Of a stretch of 64,000 bases of DNA, positions 51,787 to 60,987 are shown in pieces. Under the pieces are notes generated by a model. That model saw nothing but the letters and a program-made list of their open reading frames with translations. It was not told the origin of the DNA and made no database searches. Positions within the stretch are counted from its first letter, which is position 1. The number at the start of each line of letters is the position of its first letter. This DNA is from Bacillota bacterium (GTDB lineage Bacteria; Bacillota; Clostridia; Oscillospirales; Ruminococcaceae), in the NCBI GenBank assembly GCA_023457355.1, contig JAEWLW010000054.1:77747-141746 (forward strand), given 5' to 3'. A program made the translations under genes and the position numbers.

Positions 51787-54255
51787 TCAGGACATCAACT
51801 CTTTGACCGGTGCCAGCGAAACTTTGCAAACTTCAACTTTGTCATTCAGGCAGCGGCACAAAACACTGTCCCCCGCAGCAATATGGCCCAATAACAGTTC
51901 CTGCGCGAGCAGATCTTCGATGGCGGTTTGAATCTGGCGGCGCAAAGGGCGCGCACCATAGTCGGGGTCAAAGCCCGCGCGGGTGATATAGCTGATGACA
52001 TCGGGGGAAAATTCCGTCTCGATGCCAATTGCCCGCATGCGCTCGCTGACCGATTTAAGCAGCTTTCGCGCGATGCTCTTCATCTCTTCTTCACCCAGGA
52101 TATTAAAGACGACAATCTCATCAATACGGTTGATGAGCTCGGGCTTAAACATCTTTTTTAACTCCGACAGGACCTCTTTTTTGATGGCCGCGTCGCTGTT
52201 GGTCTGCTCGGTGGGGGCAAATCCCAACGCCTTTCGGTCGGTAATCTTTCGTGCGCCGATATTGGAGGTCATGACGATGACCGCGTTTTTAAAGCTGCAG
52301 GTACGCCCGTGGGCATCGGTCAGTCGGCCGTCCTCAAGCAATTGCAACAACACATGCAAAACGTCGGGATGCGCTTTTTCCACCTCGTCAAACAGCACGA
52401 CTGCATAAGGCTTGCGCCGGATGCGCTCAGTCAACTGTCCCCCATCGTCGTACCCGACATAACCGGGCGGTGAACCGATGAGTTTGGCCACCGACTGCTT
52501 TTCCATATATTCCGACATATCAAGCCGCAGCATCGCTTCAGGCGAGCCGAACAGGCTGCTGCTCAACGCCCGGCAAAGCTCGGTTTTTCCCACGCCGGTG
52601 GGGCCTAAGAACAAAAATGAACCCACAGGCCGGTCTGGGTCTCTTAAGCCGACGCGCCCCCGGCAGATTGCCCTTGATACGGCGCGCACGGCCTCGCGCT
52701 GCCCGATAACCATCGTACCCAGCCGTTCCTCCAGCGAGATCAGGCGCTCGGTTTCCTCGCCCGTCAACGACGAAATATCGATTCCGGTTGTCTGGGAGAT
52801 TAAATCGGCGATATCCTGCTGGCAAACAGCCAGCACCCCCTTCGACTTGCTGCGCTTTTCCGCGGATTTGGATTGTAAGTCCTGTTCCTGACGCCGCAGC
52901 GTGGCCGCCAGTTCAAAGTCGCAGCAGGAAAGCGCCTCTTCCTTGCGGCGGCGCGCTATTTTAAGCTTGGTGACGACTTCGCTGTCGTCATATTCGCCAT
53001 CGACAAAACTTTTAAGCTTAACACAGGCAGCCGCCTCGTCAATGAGATCAATCGCCTTATCGGGCAAAAACCGGTCGGGGATATACCGCGCCGAAAGATG
53101 CACGGCGGATTCCAGTGCGTCGTCGGTTATCTTAAGACGGTGATGCGTTTCATATCGCTCGCGCAGACCTTTCAAGATTTCAACCGCCTGCTGCTCGTCG
53201 GGCTCCTTGACGATAACACTTTGAAAGCGCCGCTCAAGCGCCGAATCCTTTTCGATGTGTTTGCGATATTCCTCAAAGGTTGTCGCGCCGATGACCTGCA
53301 ATTCTCCGCGTGCAAGCTGCGGCTTTAAGATATTGGCGGCATCAACCGCCCCTTCTGCCGCGCCAATCCCCATCATGTTGTGGATTTCATCGATAAACAG
53401 AATGATACTGCCCGCGGCCGAAACTTCACTGATAATGGTTTTAATGCGCTCCTCAAAATCGCCGCGGTATTTGGTGCCCGCTAAAACAGCGGTCAAATCC
53501 AATGAAACCAGCCGTTTTTCACTGAGCTCAAACGGCGCTTCCCCCATGGCGATGCGCTGCGCCAGCCCTTCGACCACGGCGGTTTTTCCTACGCCGGCCT
53601 CACCGATCAGGCAAGGGTTATTTTTCCCGCGCCGGCAAAGAATACGGATGACCCGGTCTATTTCGGTATCGCGTCCAATGACGGGATCCAGCTTGCGTTC
53701 TCTGGCCATCTGGGTCAGGTCGCGTGAGAATTTGTCCAGCGTCTGGGTTTTGGGCTGCGTCTTTACCGACCGCTGGGTACCCGCCGCCCGGTTGGTCTTT
53801 TCGCCAATCATTCCGACGGCACCCGCCACGTCACACATCGCTTTATACAGCGCGGCGGTATCCAGCCCCAGTTCCTTTAAAAGCGCCACACCGCTGCTCT
53901 GCGGTTCGCGCAGCAGCGATATCAGCAGATGTTCGGTGCCGACTGTTTGCGAGTGATAGTCGCGCGCTATGCCGACCGCCGTTTCAAAAATTCTTTTGCA
54001 GCAGGGCGTGATATCGTCGGAATTAAGCACGGACTGAGGCGCCCGTCCCACTGTGCGAACCAGCAGCTCGGTGATATCTTGCGCATTAACCCCCCGGGAG
54101 GTCAGCGCAACACTGGCGGCCGACCCTTCGGCACACACGAGCCCGAGCAGCAGGTGTTCGCTGCCGATATAGGTGTGTCCAAGTGCGGAAGCTTGTGCAA
54201 TCGCAAGATTAATAGCATCGTTTGCTTTTTGTGTAAATCCGTTAAAACGAAACAT
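51787..54255 (-). CDS. clpC: ATP-dependent Clp protease ATPase ClpC
   Basis: A double-AAA+ unfoldase that feeds ClpP. The 822-residue protein has the twin N-domain (FTQKANDAINLAIAQA; YIGSEHLLLGL), Walker A GEAGVGKT and Walker B ILFIDEIHN in the first module, a UVR motif (FELAATLRRQEQDLQ), and GPTGVGKTEL with LFDEVEKAHPDV in the second. The ATG at 54255 follows GGGGTG; a GTG three codons upstream overlaps that site. Unlike in Bacillus, no ctsR-mcsA-mcsB genes accompany it. Confidence 0.96.
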   Translation of the reverse strand: MFRFNGFTQKANDAINLAIAQASALGHTYIGSEHLLLGLVCAEGSAASVALTSRGVNAQDITELLVRTVGRAPQSVLNSDDITPCCKRIFETAVGIARDYHSQTVGTEHLLISLLREPQSSGVALLKELGLDTAALYKAMCDVAGAVGMIGEKTNRAAGTQRSVKTQPKTQTLDKFSRDLTQMARERKLDPVIGRDTEIDRVIRILCRRGKNNPCLIGEAGVGKTAVVEGLAQRIAMGEAPFELSEKRLVSLDLTAVLAGTKYRGDFEERIKTIISEVSAAGSIILFIDEIHNMMGIGAAEGAVDAANILKPQLARGELQVIGATTFEEYRKHIEKDSALERRFQSVIVKEPDEQQAVEILKGLRERYETHHRLKITDDALESAVHLSARYIPDRFLPDKAIDLIDEAAACVKLKSFVDGEYDDSEVVTKLKIARRRKEEALSCCDFELAATLRRQEQDLQSKSAEKRSKSKGVLAVCQQDIADLISQTTGIDISSLTGEETERLISLEERLGTMVIGQREAVRAVSRAICRGRVGLRDPDRPVGSFLFLGPTGVGKTELCRALSSSLFGSPEAMLRLDMSEYMEKQSVAKLIGSPPGYVGYDDGGQLTERIRRKPYAVVLFDEVEKAHPDVLHVLLQLLEDGRLTDAHGRTCSFKNAVIVMTSNIGARKITDRKALGFAPTEQTNSDAAIKKEVLSELKKMFKPELINRIDEIVVFNILGEEEMKSIARKLLKSVSERMRAIGIETEFSPDVISYITRAGFDPDYGARPLRRQIQTAIEDLLAQELLLGHIAAGDSVLCRCLNDKVEVCKVSLAPVKELMS

Positions 54256-54415
54256 TTTCTTCACCCCACAGCTTATTTTATGCCATAAAACGCCGTTGCA
54301 ATCATATTTAACAAATTATCTTGTCAAGTTTTCGCCGTTTTGAATAACGATGCTGTAACACCGCTTTTATACTTAACATAATATGTGGTGAAATCTAAAA
54401 TTAGGAGGTTACACT

Positions 54416-54592
54416 ATGTTTTTCGGTAATAACTGCGGTGGCGGTTGCGGCTGCCTGTGGATTATAATTCTTATTATCATCATCCTTGGTTGCGGCTGTG
54501 GTGCCGGCGGCTGGGGCGGCTGCGGCGGCGGTTGCGGCGGCTGGGGCGGTGGCTGCGGCGGTGGCTGCGGCGGTTGGGGCGGTTGCTGCTAA
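54416..54592 (+). CDS. Tiny Gly/Cys-rich protein with one membrane segment
   Basis: A 58-residue protein: MFFGNNCGGGCGCLW, a run of isoleucines/leucines long enough to enter a membrane (residues about 14-24), then repeats of CGGG and GGWGG ending in CC. It contains 12 cysteines. It resembles the small glycine/cysteine-rich proteins annotated in Clostridia as chorion-class high-cysteine proteins; function unknown. A perfect AGGAGG lies 8 nt upstream and a strong terminator follows, so it is a real gene despite its size. Confidence 0.8.
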   Translation: MFFGNNCGGGCGCLWIIILIIIILGCGCGAGGWGGCGGGCGGWGGGCGGGCGGWGGCC

Positions 54593-54620
54593 CCGGTAAT
54601 CCTCGTCCATAAGCGTTCTT

Positions 54621-54663
54621 AAAAAGAAGGGCGGGCGCATCAGGCGTCCGTCCTTCTTTTTTT
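54621..54663 (+). terminator. Terminator of the Gly/Cys-rich gene
   Basis: AAAAAGAAGGGCGGGCGC pairs with GGCGTCCGTCCTTCTTTTT and ends in seven T. Confidence 0.9.
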
Positions 54664-54734
54664 AAGACGATAAAGAACGTATGATCCAAAGTGCAACATC
54701 TTCAAAAAAGTTTGTATAAAATTCCGTCACATTA

Positions 54735-54763
54735 TTGTGGAAATTGTAATTATCTGCTATAAT
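54735..54763 (+). promoter_or_regulatory. Promoter of the GGDEF gene
   Basis: TTGTGG, 17 bp, perfect extended -10 TGCTATAAT. The leader is about 110 nt. Confidence 0.7.
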
Positions 54764-54884
54764 AATCAATAAATGTAAGAATAAAACTCCATCTCAACGA
54801 AAGCTGTCGTATTGCGAATTTCATGGTACCGATTTGAATTCTCCCGGACTGTAGAAAGCGACACATGGCGAGGAGGAAGTATTG

Positions 54885-55787
54885 TTGGAAGAGGACGCAA
54901 AGTTTAAAATTTTGGTTGTCGAAGACAGCCTTTTAAACCAGCATGTCATTCATAATATCCTTCAGGATAAGTACATACTGGCAAAGGCACTAACCGCCAA
55001 AGAAGCTCTTGACGCAATACCAAGATTTAAACCTCATCTGATTCTCCTGGACATCGTCCTGCCGGACGCGGACGGTTTTCATATTCTGGAAACGCTTAAG
55101 AACATGGAAGAAAGCAAAAATATCCCCGTTATCATCATCACGGGCATGGATGGAGACGAAAATGAAGAGCGCGGCCTCATGCTGGGAGCGGTAGACTATA
55201 TTAAAAAGCCGTTTAAGCACGGCATTGTCGGCGCACGGGTGAACACACAAATTCAAATCATCAAGCATATGCAAACAATTGAGCAGCTTGGCATGCTCGA
55301 CGGCCTGACCGGCATCTCCAACCGCCGGGCTTTTGATATTCAGCTGCAATCTGAATGGAACCACGCCTTAAAAGAGCAGGCTGTGCTGAGCATGATGATG
55401 ATGGATATCGATAATTTTAAAAGTTATAATGATCAATTTGGCCACCCGCAGGGAGATTTGATTTTGCAATCGATAGCGGGAATTTTAAAGGCTGAGACCA
55501 AGCACTCTTCCAATATGGTTTTTCGCTATGGCGGCGAGGAGTTCGCCGTCATTCTGCCAACAGATGGTCTGGTTGGCGCGGTTTATCTCGCGGAACGAAT
55601 AAGGCGTTGCGTTGAAGAAACAAAGATGCGCAGCTTTTTCTCAGGTGTGGTGACCTGCGTAACGGTCAGCATTGGGGTAGCATCGATGATACCTACGGTG
55701 ACGGCGCAAATGTACAACTTGGTTGAGCGGGCGGACCAAAAGCTGTATCAGGCAAAGCATGACGGACGCAACTGCGTCCGATATTGA
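54885..55787 (+). CDS. Response regulator diguanylate cyclase (REC-GGDEF)
   Basis: A 300-residue protein: a receiver domain (ILVVEDS with Asp14, phospho-acceptor Asp56 in LLLDIVLP-type LILLDIVLPDADG, Lys in YIKKPF) joined to a GGDEF domain with MDIDNFKSYNDQFGH and an intact GGEEF active site. The RxxD inhibitory site is not seen upstream of GGEEF. It should make cyclic di-GMP on phosphorylation; no histidine kinase is adjacent. Two TTG codons compete; that at 54885 is 8 nt after AGGAGG. Confidence 0.93.
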   Translation: MEEDAKFKILVVEDSLLNQHVIHNILQDKYILAKALTAKEALDAIPRFKPHLILLDIVLPDADGFHILETLKNMEESKNIPVIIITGMDGDENEERGLMLGAVDYIKKPFKHGIVGARVNTQIQIIKHMQTIEQLGMLDGLTGISNRRAFDIQLQSEWNHALKEQAVLSMMMMDIDNFKSYNDQFGHPQGDLILQSIAGILKAETKHSSNMVFRYGGEEFAVILPTDGLVGAVYLAERIRRCVEETKMRSFFSGVVTCVTVSIGVASMIPTVTAQMYNLVERADQKLYQAKHDGRNCVRY

Positions 55788-55805
55788 GTTTGGTATTTCA
55801 TACAG

Positions 55806-55837
55806 AAAGCGGACGCAAAATGCGCCCGCTTTTTTTA
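55806..55837 (+). terminator. Terminator of the GGDEF gene
   Basis: AAAGCGGACGCA/TGCGCCCGC stem followed by TTTTTTT. Confidence 0.88.
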
Positions 55838-55945
55838 AGTTTTCCAAAAGCTGATTTGAGATATAAAGGTTTGCGCAACGGGAAGCTTTAGTCAGACGTT
55901 TAAAGCCGGGTTCACGCTTAATTGGTTCAGGTCTTTAAACAGGCT

Positions 55946-55980
55946 GAGGCGGATGGACGCCAATCGTGTCCATCCGCCTC
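55946..55980 (-). terminator. Hairpin downstream of the ABC operon
   Basis: A 13-bp stem GAGGCGGATGGAC with its complement GTCCATCCGCCTC. T-rich sequence follows better on the plus side, so direction is uncertain. Confidence 0.5.
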
Positions 55981-56029
55981 TTGACCTGATTTATTTTTCT
56001 TATGCCGCAAGCAATAGCGGCAGAAGTTG

Positions 56030-56656
56030 TCACAGCTCTTTTTGTGTGTAAATCCGGCAGGAAAGCTTATACGAAAAATAGAAGCTTACAATTTCCGCAA
56101 TGGGGATAACCATAAGAAGCAATCTCCCCAAAAGTTGATTGTCGGCGTCCTCCGGCAACAAAAATACGACAAGCGTAACTAGAAGCGCAATCATCACGCC
56201 TGCCATCATCAGCATCAGACGCGCCTTTTCAGGGCCAAATTTGAAGATGCAGGGTAAAAGCACCAGCATCAAAAACACCCCGGACGCCGTCGTACCAAAT
56301 ATAATGGGTAAAAGTGTTGAAAAATCGCCTTTTCGTATCAGGATAAAAACGAGGTACATCAAAACGGTCATGACAGTCGCAATTCCCATCATAACCAGCG
56401 CCAGCAGATATTTGGCCCCCACCATGTCCGAACGTGTTACCGGGAGGCTGGCGCCGTATTTATCCCACTTGGCGTAATGATCATACGAAAAGGAACTCAT
56501 CACCATCATGACGCAGAGGATGCCGGACATTCCTGCAAAAAAGTAGACATTATTCCAGGCAACACCCATCGCAAGATAGATGGCAAACATTCCCCCCAGC
56601 GTCCGGATATAGCTTTTGAGTACCAGAAGATCCTTTAGCAGCAGGCCCCTCATCAT
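56030..56656 (-). CDS. ABC-2 type transporter permease
   Basis: A 208-residue permease with about six hydrophobic segments and an N-terminal MRGLLLKDLLVLKSY typical of ABC-2 membrane family 5. Its ATG overlaps the ATPase stop codon. It forms the membrane part of the exporter encoded with the ATPase and GntR genes; substrate unknown. Confidence 0.85.
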   Translation of the reverse strand: MMRGLLLKDLLVLKSYIRTLGGMFAIYLAMGVAWNNVYFFAGMSGILCVMMVMSSFSYDHYAKWDKYGASLPVTRSDMVGAKYLLALVMMGIATVMTVLMYLVFILIRKGDFSTLLPIIFGTTASGVFLMLVLLPCIFKFGPEKARLMLMMAGVMIALLVTLVVFLLPEDADNQLLGRLLLMVIPIAEIVSFYFSYKLSCRIYTQKEL

Positions 56657-57510
56657 TTCTCCCCCTTAATGTAAAACAGCATGATATCCTCCAGCGTTGC
56701 ATAATCCACCGTCAGCTCAGGGCGCTGCCGCCGCAGCTTGGGCGCATCCTGCACCAGAACATTACAGCCAAACTGATGCGGCATTGTCCGCACGACAAAT
56801 GCAGACGGAATCCCGGCAAGCTGTTGGGCACCACACCGAAGAATACCATAGCGTTCAAGCATGTCGTCCTTCTGGTCACACAACAGTATTTCTCCCTGAT
56901 GCATAAAGCAGATGTAGTCGCAAACCTTTTCCAAATCCCCCGTAATGTGTGAGGACATCAGAATGGAATGCGTATCGTCCTGAATGAACGCCATGAAGAT
57001 ATCCAGAATCTCATTGCGCACGATTGGGTCCAAGCCGCCGGTTGGCTCATCAAGCAACAGTAGCTTCGGGGATGAGCCGAGCGCCGCTGCGACGGACAGC
57101 TTCATGCGCATACCGCGGGAAAATGTTTTAATCTTCTTTTTAGCCGGCAGTGAAAAACGGTCCAAATAGCCGTAATACAAATCGGTGTCCCAGGTGGGAT
57201 ACATCCTTTTGAGCACCTTTTCAATCTCCGCGGGGCAAAGAAGCTCCGACCAGCAGCAATCTTCAAAAACGACGCCCAACTGCGCCTTTATGGCGCGTTC
57301 ATCCGCTATGGGGTCAAGCCCCAACAGCGAAACGCTGCCTGCGTCGCGCTTAATCAAATTGAGCAGCAGCTTGATCAGCGTGGTTTTACCTGCGCCGTTA
57401 TCCCCTATCAGCCCCATAATGCTGCCGCCCGGCAAGGCAATATCGACGTTATTTAAACAAAATGTGCCGTAGTTTTTCACGAGCCCTTCGGCCTTAATGG
57501 CATATTTCAC
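56653..57510 (-). CDS. ABC transporter ATP-binding protein
   Basis: A 285-residue ATPase with Walker A GDNGAGKTTL, signature TFSRGMRMKLSVA (FSRGM instead of LSGGQ), Walker B LLLLDEPTGGLD and a switch-like SSHITGD. It is the exporter type paired with YtrA-like regulators. The start is GTG at 57510 after AAGGAG, immediately behind the gntR stop. Confidence 0.92.
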   Translation of the reverse strand: MKYAIKAEGLVKNYGTFCLNNVDIALPGGSIMGLIGDNGAGKTTLIKLLLNLIKRDAGSVSLLGLDPIADERAIKAQLGVVFEDCCWSELLCPAEIEKVLKRMYPTWDTDLYYGYLDRFSLPAKKKIKTFSRGMRMKLSVAAALGSSPKLLLLDEPTGGLDPIVRNEILDIFMAFIQDDTHSILMSSHITGDLEKVCDYICFMHQGEILLCDQKDDMLERYGILRCGAQQLAGIPSAFVVRTMPHQFGCNVLVQDAPKLRRQRPELTVDYATLEDIMLFYIKGEK

Positions 57511-57512
57511 GG

Positions 57513-57887
57513 TTATTCTCCTTTATATAGCAATGTGATAATTTCGCAGAGCTGCTCGGCGCCGACAGCGCTTTGAAGCGCCATATCCACCGCCGCCTGC
57601 AAGTGTGCTTCAATTTCACGCAGCTGATGCTCCTGTATCAACTGCGGGTCTCTGGCCGAGACAAAGCTGCCCTTTCCGGCAACCGTTTCAATAAAACCGT
57701 CCCGTTCCAGTTCTTCATAAGCACGCTTTGTGGTGATGACGCTGATGCGCAGTTCTTTGGCAAGCAGCCGTATTGAAGGCAACGCATCGCCGGCACATAA
57801 CTCGCCGGATAGAATCAGATTTTTGATTTGACCGGTGATCTGTTCATAGATAGGCTTCCCGCTGGCGTTGCTGATAATAATGTCCAC
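57513..57887 (-). CDS. GntR/YtrA family transcriptional regulator
   Basis: A short 124-residue GntR regulator: winged HTH with PIYEQITGQIKNLIL, LPSIRLLAKELRISVITTKRAYEEL-type helix and GKGSFVS, followed by a small helical tail. YtrA-type regulators repress their own ABC exporter operon. The start is GTG at 57887 with GGAGG 6 nt upstream; the longer frame runs into the promoter. Confidence 0.92.
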   Translation of the reverse strand: MDIIISNASGKPIYEQITGQIKNLILSGELCAGDALPSIRLLAKELRISVITTKRAYEELERDGFIETVAGKGSFVSARDPQLIQEHQLREIEAHLQAAVDMALQSAVGAEQLCEIITLLYKGE

Positions 57888-57936
57888 ATCCGTCCTCCCT
57901 TCTTGATTGTGACTACCGTTAATATTATATATATAC

Positions 57937-57964
57937 AGTATATTCAAAACAGTACAAAAGTCAA
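57937..57964 (-). promoter_or_regulatory. Promoter/operator of the gntR-ABC operon
   Basis: TTGACT (57959-57964), 16 bp, TATACT (57937-57942). TACTGT repeats and an AT-rich palindromic stretch (ATATACTGTATATATATAA) overlap and follow the -10, a likely GntR binding region. Confidence 0.5.
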
Positions 57965-58012
57965 TACCCTGCAAAAAATAGCAGGCCGGATTGGTCATAA
58001 AATTCTTTTAAC

Positions 58013-58051
58013 AAAAAAACCGGAGATAAACCAATTCAGTTTTCCCCGGTT
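58013..58051 (-). terminator. Terminator after the AI-2E permease gene
   Basis: AACCGGGGA/TCTCCGGTT stem (one mismatch) followed by a run of T on the minus strand. Confidence 0.75.
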
Positions 58052-58065
58052 CCATATATTCAGTT

Positions 58066-59202
58066 TTATGAGACCGTTTTTTCATGACCGGATTCTTTTT
58101 GCATCAAACGTTGTGCAATACATGTTCCGGCCAGCTGATAGATCACCGAGGTGAGGGGCACTGCCAAAAGCATCCCCAAAATGCCAAACATGCCGCCACC
58201 CACCGTGATAGCCAGCAAGATCCAGAGCGGCGGGAGACCGATAGAACTGCCCACCACGCGCGGGTAGATCAAATTGCCTTCCACCTGTTGCAGCACGATG
58301 ATAAATACCAGAAAACCCAGCGCCTGTCTGGGGCTGATCATCAGCAGGGTAAACGCCGAAGGCACCAGTCCCACAAATGCGCCCACAATTGGCACAAGGC
58401 TGGTCAGGCCAATTAAAACACTGATGAGCAATGCATATTCAAAGCGAAGCAGAACCATACCCACAAAGCAAAGTGAACCCAGAATCAGCGCCTCAGTCAG
58501 CTGGCCGACCAAAAAACGCGTAAAAGTTCGGTTGATAATTCTGCCGGTGTCCATCAAAGCCGAATAAACCGACACTGGAGCCAGCGCCTTTATGAGCCGC
58601 TCGGTTTGCTGTGCCAGCGTCTTGCGATAAAGCAGCAGGTAAACCGAAAACACCAGCCCAAGCCCAATGTTAACCATGCTGCGCATAACACTGTTCGTCA
58701 CTAAAAAAAGTTGCGGCATCGCGCCCACCACAAGTTCTCCCAACCATTGCGGCAATTTTTCCAGTGCATCGTAATAGGACGAAAAGTCAATGTTCAAGCC
58801 GGAAAGATTATTCTGGACGCGCTGTGTCCATGCAATCAATGTCGGTGCAAATGCTTCGGCATTCTGTTTTAACAACCGCAGGCTTTCAGTCAGCTGCGGC
58901 ACCAAAACCGATACAATCAGGGCCAGCGACCCGAAAAGCGCGCTATAGACAAGCAGCAGCGCAAGCAGTGATGCAGCGCTTTTCAAACGTCCCTGAAGAT
59001 TTTTTACCAGCCATGCATGTATTAATTGGAACGGCCCTTTGAGCACGAAAGCCAGCGCCCCACCCACAAACAGCGGCATCAGCAGCAAAAGCAATTGTTT
59101 TAAAACAGCGGCCACAGCGTCCAGTTTTATTAGCATGGCAGCCATCAGTGCAGCATAAGTAATCAAGAGTGCCCATCGCTTAAGTTCATGCTCATTTCGC
59201 AT
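58066..59202 (-). CDS. AI-2E family transporter (PerM/YtvI-like)
   Basis: A 378-residue polytopic membrane protein of the PerM/AI-2E exporter family, about eight helices, with the conserved C-terminal region PIVGAFVGLVPSAF, QVEGNLIYPRVVGSSIGLPP and GILGMLLAVPLTSVIYQL. Members include YtvI-type proteins of spore formers and sodium/proton antiporters, so the substrate cannot be named. Confidence 0.88.
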   Translation of the reverse strand: MRNEHELKRWALLITYAALMAAMLIKLDAVAAVLKQLLLLLMPLFVGGALAFVLKGPFQLIHAWLVKNLQGRLKSAASLLALLLVYSALFGSLALIVSVLVPQLTESLRLLKQNAEAFAPTLIAWTQRVQNNLSGLNIDFSSYYDALEKLPQWLGELVVGAMPQLFLVTNSVMRSMVNIGLGLVFSVYLLLYRKTLAQQTERLIKALAPVSVYSALMDTGRIINRTFTRFLVGQLTEALILGSLCFVGMVLLRFEYALLISVLIGLTSLVPIVGAFVGLVPSAFTLLMISPRQALGFLVFIIVLQQVEGNLIYPRVVGSSIGLPPLWILLAITVGGGMFGILGMLLAVPLTSVIYQLAGTCIAQRLMQKESGHEKTVS

Positions 59203-59325
59203 GTATTTTTCCTCTTTAAAGCTTATATTTTTGTCTAATTATAGAATTATACGTCTAAAATTGCAAGCCAAACACATTTGTGGTATCATTTTAATATCAA
59301 ACCTTACATCCGGAAGGAGCCCGAC

Positions 59326-59667
59326 ATGATCTGCCGAATCGTGAATCTTGAACAAGGAATGCCCACCGTGGAAATTGCCCGCAGCCGCTTGAATAATGCG
59401 CTGCAAATCGCCAAAATGCGCGGTGACAAAGTCGTTAAAGTCATTCACGGATACGGTTCCAGCGGAAAGGGCGGTGCAATAAAAACCGATGTACAAAAGA
59501 TTTTGGCGCAAAAGCAGCGTACCGGTACAATAAAAGCCTATGTAAAGGGGGAGGACTTTTCACCATTCAGCGAGGCTTCCCGCCGGATTACTGCCAGATA
59601 CCCTGACTTAACAAAAGATCGCGACTATTCACGCGGCAACGACGGCATCACCATCGTATTGCTTTAG
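59326..59667 (+). CDS. Smr/MutS-family domain protein
   Basis: A 113-residue stand-alone Smr domain: VNLEQGMPTVEIARSRLNNAL at the start and the hallmark VIHGYGSSGKGGAIK in the middle. Smr domains are nucleases or nucleic-acid binders. The start at 59326 follows AAGGAG. The next gene begins 17 nt after its stop. Confidence 0.85.
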   Translation: MICRIVNLEQGMPTVEIARSRLNNALQIAKMRGDKVVKVIHGYGSSGKGGAIKTDVQKILAQKQRTGTIKAYVKGEDFSPFSEASRRITARYPDLTKDRDYSRGNDGITIVLL

Positions 59668-59684
59668 GAAGGATTATTTTACTT

Positions 59685-60818
59685 ATGGGCAGCAGAACAA
59701 TTTTTATTCCGCGGCAAAGACCGTTTTCCCGCACGTTTAAGTTTATGCGCACATTCAGGACATGCCTTATTCCACTGGCAATCAGCGCCATTTTGCTGTT
59801 GCTGATACACCTACTGCCAACCCGGTATATTGAGGCAGTTTATTCCCGGAACATATTCCGTAAAATATCCTATTTGTTCGGCCTTATCAGCCGCTATATC
59901 CCCTTTTCGCTTGCGGGCATCATCCTGTGGGGGCTTTCCCTCGCTGCCGCGCTGGCCATTTTTGCGTTGCCGGTGCTGCTGTTCATACTGCCGCAGCGCC
60001 TGAACATCCTGACGGTTTATCTGCGTGTCACAACTGCGGTGCTTGCACTGATTCTACTGCTCTTTACATTAACCTGTGCGCCCAACTATTACCGCTTCAC
60101 TTTTGCCGAACAATCCGGCCTGGTGATACGTGAATCCAGCGTTTCGGAGCTTGAAGCGCTTTGTACCGACCTTATCGAACAAACAAACGCGGCGCGCCGG
60201 TCGGTTGACAGCACAGATAGACCCTTTTCGGCGCTTTCACACGAAGCTTTTGCAGCGTTTAACATGTTGGAAACCGATTACCCTTTTCTGGGTAAGGCTA
60301 TGAGCCCTGCTAAACCCATGCCGTTCTCAGAAATTCTTTCCATTTTTAATCTGACCGGTTTTTACTTTCCCTATACAGCTGAAGCGAACGTCAATGTACA
60401 TATGCCACAAACCGAGATGGCGTTCACCATCTGCCATGAGCTGGCGCACACCTGCGGTTTCATGCGCGAGGACGAAGCCAATTTTATCGGGTATCTCGCC
60501 TGCCTGAAATCACCGGACGTCAACCTGCGATACAGCGGCCTTTATGTCGCGCTGATGCAAAGCATGAATGCGCTTTACCGCGCCGACAGCCAGCGTTATT
60601 TTGCGCTGCGGGAGCAATATAGCCCGGCGCTCTTCAATGATATAGCGCATGTGCAGCAATACTGGGATAAATACTATGACACGCCCGCGGCGGAGGCCTC
60701 CAATATGATAAACGACACCTACTTAAAGGCCAATAATCTTTCAGACGGCACACAAAGCTATGGCAGAATGGTCGATTTGTTGCTGGCGCAATACCGCCAG
60801 GAACACGGCATTACCTGA
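59685..60818 (+). CDS. DUF3810 family membrane protein with HELAH zinc-protease motif
   Basis: A 377-residue protein with three hydrophobic segments in the first 130 residues, then a soluble domain containing FTICHELAHTCGFMREDEANF, a zinc-metallopeptidase-like HExxH with a downstream ExxF. This is the DUF3810 architecture; peptidase activity is suggested but not known to me. It lies in an operon with the Smr gene and ends at a strong terminator. Confidence 0.85.
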   Translation: MGSRTIFIPRQRPFSRTFKFMRTFRTCLIPLAISAILLLLIHLLPTRYIEAVYSRNIFRKISYLFGLISRYIPFSLAGIILWGLSLAAALAIFALPVLLFILPQRLNILTVYLRVTTAVLALILLLFTLTCAPNYYRFTFAEQSGLVIRESSVSELEALCTDLIEQTNAARRSVDSTDRPFSALSHEAFAAFNMLETDYPFLGKAMSPAKPMPFSEILSIFNLTGFYFPYTAEANVNVHMPQTEMAFTICHELAHTCGFMREDEANFIGYLACLKSPDVNLRYSGLYVALMQSMNALYRADSQRYFALREQYSPALFNDIAHVQQYWDKYYDTPAAEASNMINDTYLKANNLSDGTQSYGRMVDLLLAQYRQEHGIT

Positions 60819-60855
60819 ACCCGTCCAAACAGCCGGTTCTTCGCTCACAAAAACG

Positions 60856-60901
60856 ACATCCGGCCGCTCCGTAACAACGGGGTGGCCGGATGTTTGTTTT
60901 T
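60856..60901 (+). terminator. Terminator after the DUF3810 gene
   Basis: ACATCCGGCCGCTCCG pairs with CGGGGTGGCCGGATGT and TTGTTTTT follows. Confidence 0.88.
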
Positions 60902-60987
60902 ACGTTTGCCTTGCCTGATCATAACCCCGCCCCCCTGAAAGCAAGTGCGCTGACGAATGCAGAGAATACCGCATAAATCCTCAATCA

